64,000 nt of DNA from Kribbella jejuensis. GTDB lineage: Bacteria; Actinomycetota; Actinomycetes; Propionibacteriales; Kribbellaceae. Below, in pieces: positions 25,564 to 34,105 of this stretch (positions within the stretch are counted from its first letter, which is position 1; every line of letters begins with the position of its first letter). The stretch covers positions 868,001-932,000 of the forward strand of contig NZ_VFMM01000001.1 in NCBI RefSeq assembly GCF_006715085.1. The letters are read 5' to 3'. The position numbers were made by a program, and so were the translations under genes. Under the pieces are notes generated by a model. The model was not told where the DNA came from. It searched no databases and was given only the letters and a program-made list of their open reading frames with translations.

Positions 25564-26879
25564 CGCCGACGGTCGCATCGGTAGAAGTCGTACCGGTGGC
25601 CGGCCGCGACAGCATGCTGCTGAACCTCAGCGGCGCCCACGGCCCGTTCTTCACCCGCAACATCGTGCTGATCACCGACAGCACCGGAAACGTCGGCGTC
25701 GGCGAAGTCCCAGGCGGCGAGCCGATCGCCCAGACCATCCGCGCCGCCGCGCCACAGTTGGCAGGCCAAACCCTTGCCAAGTACCGAGGCCTGCTGCACA
25801 CCGTTTCCAGAACCTTCGAAGGCCTCGACAGCAGTGGACGCGGGCTACAAACTTTCGACCTCCGTACGACGGTGCATGCCGTCACCGGGCTGGAGTCCGC
25901 GCTCCTCGACCTACTGGGCCAGCACCTCGGTGTACCAGTGGCCGAACTATTGGGCGAAGGGCAGCAACGCACCGAGGTCCCGGTACTGGGTTACTTGTTC
26001 TACGTAGGTGATGCGGCACAAACGGACCTGCCCTACCCCACCGACGAGGGTGGTGACGGGTGGGAGCGGCTGCGGCGCCGGCCCGTGTTGACGGCTGACG
26101 CGGTGGTGGAGCTGGCTGTCGCAGCTCAGGAGCGGTACGGATTTGTCGACTTCAAGCTGAAGGGCGGCGTGTTCGACCCGCACGTGGAGATCGACGCCGT
26201 GCGGGCGCTGCACAAGCGGTTTCCGGAGGCCCGGATCACCGTCGATCCGAACGGCGCATGGCTGTTGCGGGAGGCCGTGGCCGTCTGCGCGGGACTGGAC
26301 GACGTACTCGCGTACGTCGAGGACCCGTGCGGCGCGGAAGGCGTGTTCTCCGGGCGGGAGACGATGGCCGAGTTCAAACGCCGGACCGGGCTCCGGACCG
26401 CGACGAACATGATCGCCACCGACTGGCGCGAGCTCGCGCACGCGATCCGTACCGAGGCGGTCGACATCCCGCTCGCCGACCCGCACTTCTGGACGATGGC
26501 CGGGTCGGTACGCGTCGCCCAACTGTGCAACGATTTCGGGCTCACCTGGGGGTCGCACTCCAACAACCACTTCGACATCTCGCTCGCGATGTTCACCCAG
26601 GTCGGCGCCGCGGCGCCCGGCGAGATCACCGCGCTCGACACGCACTGGATCTGGCAGGACGGGCAGGCGCTGACCAAGAACCCGTTGCGGATCAGCGGCG
26701 GCAAGATCGCCGTACCCACCGCTCCGGGCCTCGGCATCGAGCTCGACCGCGACGCCCTCGCGGCTGCTCATGAGCTCTATCTGGAGCACGGTCTCGGCGC
26801 GCGCAACGACGCGATCGCGATGCAGTACCTGATCGAGGACTGGCGGTTCGACCCGAAGCGGCCTTGTATGGTGCGGTGA
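25560..26879 (+). CDS. gudD: Glucarate dehydratase
   Basis: 439 residues. It keeps the full active site of D-glucarate dehydratase: FKLKGGVF with Lys199 and Lys201, [24 protein letters not shown] and HSNNHFDIS with the catalytic His near 333, then DTHWIWQ. It dehydrates glucarate (and idarate) to 5-keto-4-deoxyglucarate for KdgD, with which it is translationally coupled (ATGA). The stop overlaps the ATG of the following M55 gene by one base. It is a better match to the classical enzyme than the 19407 homologue. Confidence 0.9.
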   Translation: MTPTVASVEVVPVAGRDSMLLNLSGAHGPFFTRNIVLITDSTGNVGVGEVPGGEPIAQTIRAAAPQLAGQTLAKYRGLLHTVSRTFEGLDSSGRGLQTFDLRTTVHAVTGLESALLDLLGQHLGVPVAELLGEGQQRTEVPVLGYLFYVGDAAQTDLPYPTDEGGDGWERLRRRPVLTADAVVELAVAAQERYGFVDFKLKGGVFDPHVEIDAVRALHKRFPEARITVDPNGAWLLREAVAVCAGLDDVLAYVEDPCGAEGVFSGRETMAEFKRRTGLRTATNMIATDWRELAHAIRTEAVDIPLADPHFWTMAGSVRVAQLCNDFGLTWGSHSNNHFDISLAMFTQVGAAAPGEITALDTHWIWQDGQALTKNPLRISGGKIAVPTAPGLGIELDRDALAAAHELYLEHGLGARNDAIAMQYLIEDWRFDPKRPCMVR

Positions 26880-27703
26880 TGAAGGTCTTCTTGTCCACCG
26901 ACATGGAAGGTACGGCGGGCGTCGTCGACTGGAGTCAGGCGCGCGGGCCCACCACCGAGTACGAGTACTACCGCCGCCAACTGCAGGCCGAGGTGAACGC
27001 CGCGATCGACGGCGCGCTGGCCGCGGGCGGGACGGAGTTCCTGGTCAACGACTCGCACTCGACGATGCAGAACCTGCTCCCGGACGAGCTGCACGGCCGG
27101 GCGAGCTACCTGTCCGGCAAGCACAAACCGCTGTACATGATGCAGGGCCTGGACAGCTCGTTCGACGCCGCGTTCTTCGTTTCGTACCACGGTTCGGCCG
27201 GGGCGACCGGGTCCGTGCTGCCGCACACGTACAACCCGCGCGCGATCGCCGAGGTCCGGCTGAACGGCGCGATCACCGGCGAGGCCGGGATCAACGCACT
27301 GGTCGCGCTCGCCCACCAGGTGCCGGTCGCACTGATCTCCGGCGACCGCACCACGATCGACGAGGCACAGCCGTTCTGCCCGGACATCGAATCGGTCGTG
27401 GTGAAGGAGTCGATCTCGCACAACGCCGCGCTGTCCGTACACCCCGAACGCGCCCGCGAACTCATCCACGACGGCGCCCGCCGAGCCCTCGCCCGGTTGA
27501 GCGACATCCGCCTACCAAGCATCACGCTCCCGGCCGAGCTCACCGTCCGCTTCCACAACCGCGCCTACGCCGACCTGGCCTGCCAACTCCGCAACACCGA
27601 ACGCCGGGAAGACCGGGTCATTGCCCTACACAACGAAGACCCTCTGCAGCTCTACCGGACCTTCATCACCACAGTCTTCCTGACCCGCGGCGTCACCGAC
27701 TGA
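26879..27703 (+). CDS. M55-family D-aminopeptidase (DppA-like)
   Basis: 274 residues from ATG 26879, in a TGATG overlap with gudD. The M55 zinc site starts with STDMEGTAG (Asp and Glu ligands). NDSHSTM and SYHGSAGATGSVLPHTY follow and supply His ligands, and TGEAGINALVA is also typical. Family members remove D-amino acids from peptides and work in the cytoplasm as a ring. Placing it at the end of an aldarate operon is odd. The next gene is a D-amino-acid oxidase-like enzyme, so a D-peptide pathway may share regulation. Confidence 0.88.
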   Translation: MKVFLSTDMEGTAGVVDWSQARGPTTEYEYYRRQLQAEVNAAIDGALAAGGTEFLVNDSHSTMQNLLPDELHGRASYLSGKHKPLYMMQGLDSSFDAAFFVSYHGSAGATGSVLPHTYNPRAIAEVRLNGAITGEAGINALVALAHQVPVALISGDRTTIDEAQPFCPDIESVVVKESISHNAALSVHPERARELIHDGARRALARLSDIRLPSITLPAELTVRFHNRAYADLACQLRNTERREDRVIALHNEDPLQLYRTFITTVFLTRGVTD

Positions 27704-27760
27704 CAACGACGCCCGTCGCCGGCGGGTGGCGTGATCGGGGTTGGCGGGTAACAATCTGTT

Positions 27761-28687
27761 ATGCGCGTGATCGTGGTGGGTGCGGGCGTGATCGGGTTGA
27801 GCTGTGCCATTCGGCTCGCCGAGGGCGGGTTCGAGGTGGCGGTGTTCGCCCGGGACCTGCCGTTGGAGACGACGTCGTCGGTGGCGGCCGCGCTCTGGTA
27901 CCCGTACCTGTCGGCGCCCGAGGACCGGGTGGCGGGTTGGTCGCGGACGACGTACGAGGAGTTCGCCAAGCTCGCCGAGGTCGAGCCCGCGGTCGAGCTG
28001 CGGCACGGGCGGGAGTTTCTCACCGAACGTACGCCGGACCCGTCGTGGGCCGACGTACTGCCGGATCTCACCCGGGTCGGGTCGCCGCCGCCGGGGTTCG
28101 TCGACGGGTGGGCGTTCACGGCGCCGGTGATCGACATGCCGGCGTACCTACCCGCGCTGGTGAAACGGCTCGAGGCCGCCGGCGGAACGCTGACCCGCGC
28201 GGCACTGTCCGCGCTACCGACCGCTGCCGATCTGGTGGTGAACTGCGCCGGGCTCGGCGCCCGCCTGACCGCGAGCGACCCGACCGTGACGCCGGTCCGC
28301 GGCCAGGTGCTGACGGTCGAACCGTGCGGCCTGACCGACTGGCTGCTCGCGGACCGTTCGCCGAGCGAGTTGACGTACGTCATCCCGCGCAGGAACGACG
28401 TCGTCGTCGGCGGTACCAGCCAACCGGGCGACTGGAACCTCGCGGTCGACCCGAAGACCACCGAGCAGATCCTCGACCGCGCCGCCGAACTCGTCCCCCA
28501 ACTGCGCAAGGCGAACATCATCCGCCAACGCGTCGGCCTCCGCCCCGCCCGCCCGGCGATCCGCTGCGAGCTGGTCCGCACCCGTGCCGGCGAGCCGATC
28601 ATCCACTGCTACGGCCACGGCGGCTCCGGAATCACCCTCTCGTGGGGCTGCGCCGACGAGGTCCTTGACCTTGCCCGCACCGTCTGA
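27761..28687 (+). CDS. D-amino-acid oxidase-like FAD enzyme
   Basis: 308 residues. The N-terminal FAD fold is MRVIVVGAGVIGLSCAIRLA. The DAAO pattern continues with SSVAAALWYPY, VNCAGLGAR, TPVRGQVL and the C-terminal YGHGGSGITLSWGCA. It oxidises D-amino acids to 2-oxo acids with ammonia and peroxide. It lies 57 bases after the M55 D-aminopeptidase, so released D-residues would be its natural substrates. The start at ATG 27761 opens directly on the FAD motif. No strong SD is seen. Confidence 0.9.
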   Translation: MRVIVVGAGVIGLSCAIRLAEGGFEVAVFARDLPLETTSSVAAALWYPYLSAPEDRVAGWSRTTYEEFAKLAEVEPAVELRHGREFLTERTPDPSWADVLPDLTRVGSPPPGFVDGWAFTAPVIDMPAYLPALVKRLEAAGGTLTRAALSALPTAADLVVNCAGLGARLTASDPTVTPVRGQVLTVEPCGLTDWLLADRSPSELTYVIPRRNDVVVGGTSQPGDWNLAVDPKTTEQILDRAAELVPQLRKANIIRQRVGLRPARPAIRCELVRTRAGEPIIHCYGHGGSGITLSWGCADEVLDLARTV

Positions 28688-29627
28688 CCCCCTGATCATC
28701 CTCGACGGCGGCCTGTCGAACGCCCTCGAGGACCGCGGCCACGACCTGTCCGACGCGCTTTGGTCCGCCCGCCTGCTGCGCGACGACCCCGCGGAGGTCG
28801 CCGCCGTCCACCGCGCGTACTACGAGGCCGGCGCGATGGTAGCCACCACCGCGAGCTACCAGGCCAGCGTCCCCGGCTTCGAACGCGCTGGCGTCTCCCG
28901 CACCGAGGCGGAACGCCTGATCACCAACAGCGTCCGAATAGCCCGCCAAGTCCGCGACCAGTTCGACGCCGACCACCCCATCCCACCCCCGAGTCGACCA
29001 CTACCCACGGCACCCACCAACCAGCCGCGGGCCGCGGGGGCGGGTGGGGGGCGGTTGGTGGCGGCTTCGGTTGGGCCGTACGGGGCGGTGCTTGCGGACG
29101 GGTCGGAGTATCGGGGACGGTACGGCGTGAGCCGGCGGGTGCTGCGCGACTTCCACGGCCCGCGGCTGGAACTGCTCGCGTCGGCTGGTCCGGACCTGCT
29201 CGCCGTCGAGACCATCCCCGACGCCGACGAGGCCGAGGTGCTGGTCGAGCTCCTCGCCGAACTCGACCTCCCCGCCTGGTTCTCGTACTCGATCGAAGGC
29301 ACCCAGACCCGCGCCGGCCAACCGTTGGCAGCCGCCTTCGCCATCCCCGCCGCCATCAACCAGGTGATTGCCGTCGGCATCAACTGCTGCAACCCCGAGG
29401 ACGTACTCCCCGCCGTCCGAACCGCCGTCGCCACCACCGCCAAACCCGCCGTCGCCTACCCCAACCGCGGCGAGACGTGGGACCCGGTCACCCGCACCTG
29501 GGTCGGCCATGGCGCGGGACCGGCGGAGTTCGCGCGCGACTGGACCGAGGCCGGAGCGACATACGTCGGCGGTTGCTGCCGAGTCGGCCCGAACGACATC
29601 CGCTCACTCGCGGCGCGCGTGGCCTAA
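28665..29627 (+). CDS. Homocysteine S-methyltransferase family protein
   Basis: About 320 residues from a TTG (28665, or 28671) within the end of the oxidase gene. No ATG or GTG fits better. The barrel starts with LIILDGGLSNALEDRG. The zinc-binding Cys residues are in GINCCNPEDV and VGGCCRVGPNDI. It would transfer a methyl group from S-methylmethionine or a betaine to homocysteine. A Pro/Ala/Gly-rich segment (about residues 105-130, PPPSRPLPTAPTNQP) interrupts the barrel and coincides with locally repetitive DNA. It is coupled to the oxidase gene. Confidence 0.82.
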   Translation: MTLPAPSDPLIILDGGLSNALEDRGHDLSDALWSARLLRDDPAEVAAVHRAYYEAGAMVATTASYQASVPGFERAGVSRTEAERLITNSVRIARQVRDQFDADHPIPPPSRPLPTAPTNQPRAAGAGGGRLVAASVGPYGAVLADGSEYRGRYGVSRRVLRDFHGPRLELLASAGPDLLAVETIPDADEAEVLVELLAELDLPAWFSYSIEGTQTRAGQPLAAAFAIPAAINQVIAVGINCCNPEDVLPAVRTAVATTAKPAVAYPNRGETWDPVTRTWVGHGAGPAEFARDWTEAGATYVGGCCRVGPNDIRSLAARVA

Positions 29628-29653
29628 CCACCGCTGTTCTTCCAGTTTGCGGC

Positions 29654-31036
29654 TCAGACGCCGAGGACTTGGCAGAGGAGGTCTAGGGCGCCGGGGTAGG
29701 CGTGGTCGGGTGGGGTGCCGTAGCCGACGATTACTGCTTGGCGGGTGGCTGGGGTTGGGTTGAAGTGGTACTTCGTCAGGGTGGCCAGGCCCAGGCCTTG
29801 GCGGGCTGCTCTCGTGACGATGTCTTCGGCGTCGCCGGGGACGTCCAGGAGGACGTGGAGGCCTGCGGAGATGCCGGCGACCTTCACCTTGGGAGCTCGA
29901 ACGGCGAGGAGTTCTACCAGGCGGTCCCGGCGGCGGCGGTAGTGCAGGCGGGAGCGGCGGACGTGGCGGTCGTAGTGGCCCGAGGCAATGTATTCGGCGA
30001 GGACGAGTTGTTCGAGCGTCGCGGTCTGGAAGTCGGCGGTCCGCTTGGCCGCGACCACCGGTTCGATCAGGCGTTGCGGCAGGACCATCCACGCCAGCCG
30101 TAGACCCGGCGCGAGGCTCTTGCTGGCCGTACCTGTGTAGACGACGCGTTCAGGATCGAGAGCCTGCAGCGCCCCGACGGCCTGCCGGTCGTACCGGAAC
30201 TCGCCGTCGTAGTCGTCCTCGATCAGTACCGCCCCGGTCTCCCGCGCCCACTCGACGGCGGCGGTACGGCGTTCCGGTGCGAGCGGTACGCCGGTCGGCA
30301 TCTGGTGCGCCGGCGTCAGCAACACTCCGGACCCGGTCAACTGCGAGGTGTCAGCACCCAGCGAGTCGACCGGTACGGCGGCCACGGACAACCCGCGCGC
30401 CCGGATCACGTCCCGGTGCAGGCCGTACCCGAACTCCTCGACCGCGATCGTCGTACCGCCGAGATTCTTGATCGCCTCGCTCAGCAGACTCAGCGCCTGG
30501 ACCCACCCCGAACAGATCAGGATCCGCTCCGGGTCGGCTCGCACGCCGCGCGCCCGGGCCAGATAGTCCGCCAACTGATGCCGCAACTCGATCCGGCCGC
30601 GCGGATCGCCCAGCCCGAACGCCTCGTTCGGCGCCAAGGTCAACGCTTTGCGCGCCGCGGCCAGCCACTCGGTCCGCGGGAACGTCGCCACGTCCGGCGC
30701 ACCCGGCGTCAGGTCGTACCGGAAACTACGGGCCTCCGGCAACGAGATCGGCGGCGTCGGCGGGGCGACGGCCCGCTCCGCGACGACCGTTCCGGAGCCC
30801 TGCCGCGCGGTCAGCCAGCCCTCCGCGACCAACTGCCCGTACGCGTCCGCCACCGTGTTCCGCGCGATGCCGAGGTCCTTGGCCAACGACCGCGACGACG
30901 GCAACCGGGTTCCCGCCGCCAGCCGGCCGCTCCGGATCGACTCGTGCAACGCCCGCACCAGATCGCTGCGGCCCCGGGTCACGCCGAGCTCGAGGTGCAG
31001 GTCCGCACCCGCCGAATTGGCCCGCTGTTCTGCCAT
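29654..31036 (-). CDS. MocR/PdxR-type regulator (GntR winged helix fused to aminotransferase-like domain)
   Basis: 460 residues from ATG 31036. Residues about 20-90 form a GntR winged helix (HESIRSGRLAAGTRLPSSRS; LGIARNTVADAYGQLVAEGW). A linker follows, then a fold-type I PLP domain with the cofactor Lys in YTGTASKSLAPGLRLAW and an Asp in IEDDYDGEFRYDRQ. MocR proteins sense PLP or amino-compound adducts. It is divergent from the AhpD-like/PEP-mutase-like pair across a 46-base gap and probably regulates it. Confidence 0.92.
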   Translation of the reverse strand: MAEQRANSAGADLHLELGVTRGRSDLVRALHESIRSGRLAAGTRLPSSRSLAKDLGIARNTVADAYGQLVAEGWLTARQGSGTVVAERAVAPPTPPISLPEARSFRYDLTPGAPDVATFPRTEWLAAARKALTLAPNEAFGLGDPRGRIELRHQLADYLARARGVRADPERILICSGWVQALSLLSEAIKNLGGTTIAVEEFGYGLHRDVIRARGLSVAAVPVDSLGADTSQLTGSGVLLTPAHQMPTGVPLAPERRTAAVEWARETGAVLIEDDYDGEFRYDRQAVGALQALDPERVVYTGTASKSLAPGLRLAWMVLPQRLIEPVVAAKRTADFQTATLEQLVLAEYIASGHYDRHVRRSRLHYRRRRDRLVELLAVRAPKVKVAGISAGLHVLLDVPGDAEDIVTRAARQGLGLATLTKYHFNPTPATRQAVIVGYGTPPDHAYPGALDLLCQVLGV

Positions 31037-31082
31037 AGAAGTGGACCATACACCTGGGCCGATCGCGACATAGGTTGGAGCC

Positions 31083-31553
31083 ATGACAACGACATCGACA
31101 ACGACGCGGCGGGTCAAGCTCGCCAATCTGGTACCGGACTTCTACAAGGCGATGATCGAGCTGGACGCGGTGTCCGACACCGGGCTCGACCCGAAGCTGG
31201 CGCACCTGGTACGGATCCGGGCCTCGCAGATCAACGGCTGCGCGTACTGCACCGACATGCACTCCCTCGACCTCCGTGAGCTCGGCGAGGACCAGCAGCA
31301 GCGGATCGCGCTGCTCCCGGTCTGGCGGGAGGCATCGAAGTTCTACACCGACCAGGAGAAGGCCGCGCTGCAGCTGACCGAGGCGATCACGCTGATCAGC
31401 GTCGACCACGTCCCGGACGACGTGTACGAGGTCGCGGCGCAGGCGTTCGACGAGAAGGAGCTGGCGCAGCTGATCGCGCTGATCATCACGATCAACATGT
31501 GGACCCGTGTCGGCGTCACCGGCCGGATGGAGCCCGGCCACTACAAGCCATGA
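31083..31553 (+). CDS. Carboxymuconolactone decarboxylase/AhpD-family protein
   Basis: 156 residues, a helical AhpD-like protein with the redox pair Cys53-x-x-Cys56 (NGCAYCTDMH) and a His four residues later, as in alkylhydroperoxidases. It probably reduces peroxides using a dithiol donor. GGAG lies close upstream of the ATG. It overlaps the next gene by ATGA and is divergent from the MocR regulator. Confidence 0.88.
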   Translation: MTTTSTTTRRVKLANLVPDFYKAMIELDAVSDTGLDPKLAHLVRIRASQINGCAYCTDMHSLDLRELGEDQQQRIALLPVWREASKFYTDQEKAALQLTEAITLISVDHVPDDVYEVAAQAFDEKELAQLIALIITINMWTRVGVTGRMEPGHYKP

Positions 31554-32254
31554 CGGCCGAAGACTTCCGGGCACTGCATCACGGCGGCACTCCGCTGGTC
31601 CTGCCGAATGCCTGGGACCCGGTGAGCGCACGCCTCGTCGCCGAGGCCGGCTTCCCCGCTGTTGCCACCAGCAGCGGGGCGGTCGCCCGTGTCCTCGGGT
31701 ACGACGACGGCCAGCTGACCCCGGCGGCGACGATGTTCGACGCCGTGGCGCGGATTGCCCGCGCGGTCGACGTACCGGTGACGGCCGACATGGAGGCCGG
31801 GTACGGTCTGCCGGCGAAGGAGTTCGCGGAGCGGTTGCTGGAGACCGGCGCGGTCGGCTGCAACCTCGAGGACTCGGTCGACGGCGCGCTCGTCGACATC
31901 GCGCGCCAGGCCGACTATCTGGCCGAGGTACGGGCGGCCGCGGGTGCCGAGCTGGTGATCAACGCCCGCGTCGACACCTTCATCCGGCCGGTGGGCGACC
32001 CGGTCGGCGAAGCGGTACGGCGCGGACGCGAGTACCGCCGCGCCGGCGCCGATTGCGTCTACCCGATCCTCGCGCCGCTCGACCAACTCAAGCAGGTGGC
32101 CGAGGGCGTCGGCGGCCCGATCAACGGGCACGCGAAGACCGGCGGACCCGGGCCGGCTGAGCTCGCCGCGGCGGGCGCGACCCGGATCTCGTACGGGACC
32201 AGCGTGCACGACTACCTGATGAACCAGTTGCGCGAGCTACTCCCCCGGCTCTGA
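31550..32254 (+). CDS. Isocitrate lyase/phosphoenolpyruvate mutase family protein
   Basis: 234 residues. The barrel has LPNAWDPVSARLVAEAGF, VTADMEAGYG (metal-binding acidic residues), GCNLEDSVDG and INARVDTF, the usual pattern of the oxaloacetate decarboxylase/PEP-mutase-like group. It lacks the KKCGH-type loop of true isocitrate lyase, so C-C bond chemistry on a small 2-oxo acid is likely but unassigned. It is coupled to the AhpD-like gene. The 3' end overlaps the convergent sigma factor gene by 18 bases. Confidence 0.87.
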   Translation: MTAEDFRALHHGGTPLVLPNAWDPVSARLVAEAGFPAVATSSGAVARVLGYDDGQLTPAATMFDAVARIARAVDVPVTADMEAGYGLPAKEFAERLLETGAVGCNLEDSVDGALVDIARQADYLAEVRAAAGAELVINARVDTFIRPVGDPVGEAVRRGREYRRAGADCVYPILAPLDQLKQVAEGVGGPINGHAKTGGPGPAELAAAGATRISYGTSVHDYLMNQLRELLPRL

Positions 32255-33232
32255 GAGCGTCCGCGGCAGGCCGAAGTACGGCGCGACCGTGGTCTCGAAA
32301 TGCACGATCTCGTCGATCCGGTCACCGGACAGGCCGATCACCAGCACCCCGATCAGGTGCAGGCCGCCGGTGACCGGATCGCGGATGTACTCGCCCCAGG
32401 CCGGCTGCCCGTTGGCGCGGACCGGCACCATCGCCGCGATCTGCCGCTCGTGGGCGGCCAGCGCGGTGAAGAACCGGTGCGCCGCCTCGCGGCCCTGGTA
32501 CTCGAACGGCAGCGGCGGCATCCGCACCCACGCGTCGCTGGTCATCAACGCGACCAGCGCATCCACGTCCTGCGCGGTGAAGGCCGCCACGAACCGCTCC
32601 GCCAACTCCTGCTCGTCCACAGTGGCCGGCGCCTTGGCCGGCACGTTGCCCGCCATCGTCACCCGAGCCCGGGCGAGCGCGCTCGTAACCGCCGCCTCGG
32701 TCAACCCGAGCAACTCAGCGGTCTCACTGGCGCGATACCCGAGAACGTCGCGCAGCAACAACACCGCGCGCTGGTTCGGCGGCAACAACTGCACCGCGGT
32801 CACGAACGCCAACGAGATCGCCTCGCGGGACTCGTACCGCGCCTCCGGTCCCGGCAACCGGTCCGGCAATCCGTCGAGCAGGTTGTCAGGATACGGCTGT
32901 AGCCACAATACCTCACCGGACCGCGACGGCTCCGGCGCCGGAACCGGCAGCGGTACGGCGTGCTGCGGCCGGCGTGACGACGACCGCAGCACGTTCAGGC
33001 ACCGGTTCGTGGTGATGCGGTACAGCCAGGTCCGCACCGACGACCGGCCCTCGAACCCGCTCAGCCCGATCCATGCCGACAGCAAAGCCTCCTGCAGCGC
33101 GTCCTCCGCGTCCTGCAACGACCCGAGCATCCGGTAACAGTGCAGTTGCAGCTCCGCCCGATGCGGCTCGACCAGCGCCGCGAACGCGTCCCGGTCACCC
33201 TCACGCGCCCGCTGCAGCAGTTCGTCCGGCAT
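32237..33232 (-). CDS. ECF sigma factor with C-terminal SnoaL-like domain (SigG/TIGR02960-like)
   Basis: 331 residues from ATG 33232. Sigma region 2 is at about 10-75 (YRMLGSLQDAEDALQEALLSAW; VRTWLYRITTNRCLN), and region 4 is at about 130-185 (LPPNQRAVLLLRDVLGYRASE; VTSALARARV). A SnoaL-like domain from about 205 (FVAAFTAQDVDALVALM; FTALAAHERQIAAMVPV) replaces a separate anti-sigma factor and may bind a ligand. It is divergent from an SDR gene, a likely target, across a 144-base promoter region. Confidence 0.88.
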   Translation of the reverse strand: MPDELLQRAREGDRDAFAALVEPHRAELQLHCYRMLGSLQDAEDALQEALLSAWIGLSGFEGRSSVRTWLYRITTNRCLNVLRSSSRRPQHAVPLPVPAPEPSRSGEVLWLQPYPDNLLDGLPDRLPGPEARYESREAISLAFVTAVQLLPPNQRAVLLLRDVLGYRASETAELLGLTEAAVTSALARARVTMAGNVPAKAPATVDEQELAERFVAAFTAQDVDALVALMTSDAWVRMPPLPFEYQGREAAHRFFTALAAHERQIAAMVPVRANGQPAWGEYIRDPVTGGLHLIGVLVIGLSGDRIDEIVHFETTVAPYFGLPRTLSEPGE

Positions 33233-33298
33233 GAGACACCTCCGTTCCCATTCTTCTCCCACCGTTGCTGACACCGGCACACGGCCGAATTGATCGCT

Positions 33299-33313
33299 AC
33301 TGGTCCGACCAGT
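33299..33313. promoter_or_regulatory. Palindrome in the sigma-factor/SDR intergenic region
   Basis: ACTGGT-CCG-ACCAGT is a perfect 6-bp-arm dyad. It lies 63 bases before the SDR start and 66 bases before the sigma-factor start, near the centre of the divergent region. Confidence 0.4.
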
Positions 33314-33321
33314 TCACTCGG

Positions 33322-33334
33322 CAGACGTGGTCTG
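33322..33334. promoter_or_regulatory. Second palindrome before the SDR gene
   Basis: CAGAC-GTG-GTCTG is a perfect 5-bp-arm dyad 8 bases after the first palindrome. It may be a second operator of a different class. Confidence 0.3.
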
Positions 33335-33376
33335 TCCTCTGTGCAAGCACTGAGACAGCTCGAACGGAGAAACACC

Positions 33377-34105
33377 ATGCAGAACACGGTGCAGAACAAG
33401 GTGCAGAACGCCACCGTCCTGATCACCGGCGCCAACCGGGGCATCGGGCAAGCACTCGTCGAGGAAGCCCTGCGCCAGGGCGCCGCCCAGGTGTACGCCG
33501 GTACCCGGGTCCCGCGCACGCACCAGGACCCGCGCGTCACGTACCTGAGCCTGGACGTGACCGATCAGGCGCAGATCGAGGCGGCGGCGAAGACCGTCGA
33601 GTCCCTGGACGTCCTGATCAACAACGCCGGGCACGCCGCGTACGACAATCTCAGCGACCGGGCGCTGCTCGAACGGCACCTGGCCGTGAACCTCTTCGGC
33701 CCGCATGCGGTCACCACGGCGTTCCTGCCGCAACTGGTCGAGTCGCACGGCGCCATCGTCAACGTGCTGTCCGTGGCAGCGTTGGCGTCGCTGCCGATCA
33801 TTCCGGCGTACTCGATCTCCAAGGCGGCGGCGTTCTCGATGACCCAGGCGCAGCGGGCGTTGCTCGCACCGCAGGGCGTCCGCGTGCACGCCGTACTCAC
33901 TGGTCCGACCGACACCGACATGTCCCGGGACCTCGACGCGCCGAAGGCGTCGCCGGAGTCGGTCGCGCGGGCAATCCTCGACGGTGTCGCGGCCGGTGAC
34001 GAGGAGATCTTCCCGGATGCGATGTCCGCGATGCTCGCGCCGACATGGGCGAACGGTGCGGTCAAGGCGATGGAACGCCAGAACGCTGGGCTGGTCGCGG
34101 GCTGA
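33377..34105 (+). CDS. Short-chain dehydrogenase/reductase
   Basis: 242 residues from ATG 33377 (CGGAG upstream). The NAD(P) motif is TGANRGIG, the NAG motif is NNAGHAAY, and the catalytic Ser is in VLSVAAL with Tyr-x-x-x-Lys in YSISK. The N-terminus has a threefold VQN repeat (GTGCAGAAC) before the first strand. An oxidoreductase acting on a small alcohol or carbonyl is expected. The substrate is unknown. It is divergent from the SnoaL-tailed sigma factor. Its stop TGA and the stop of the convergent gene form TGATCA. Confidence 0.88.
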   Translation: MQNTVQNKVQNATVLITGANRGIGQALVEEALRQGAAQVYAGTRVPRTHQDPRVTYLSLDVTDQAQIEAAAKTVESLDVLINNAGHAAYDNLSDRALLERHLAVNLFGPHAVTTAFLPQLVESHGAIVNVLSVAALASLPIIPAYSISKAAAFSMTQAQRALLAPQGVRVHAVLTGPTDTDMSRDLDAPKASPESVARAILDGVAAGDEEIFPDAMSAMLAPTWANGAVKAMERQNAGLVAG

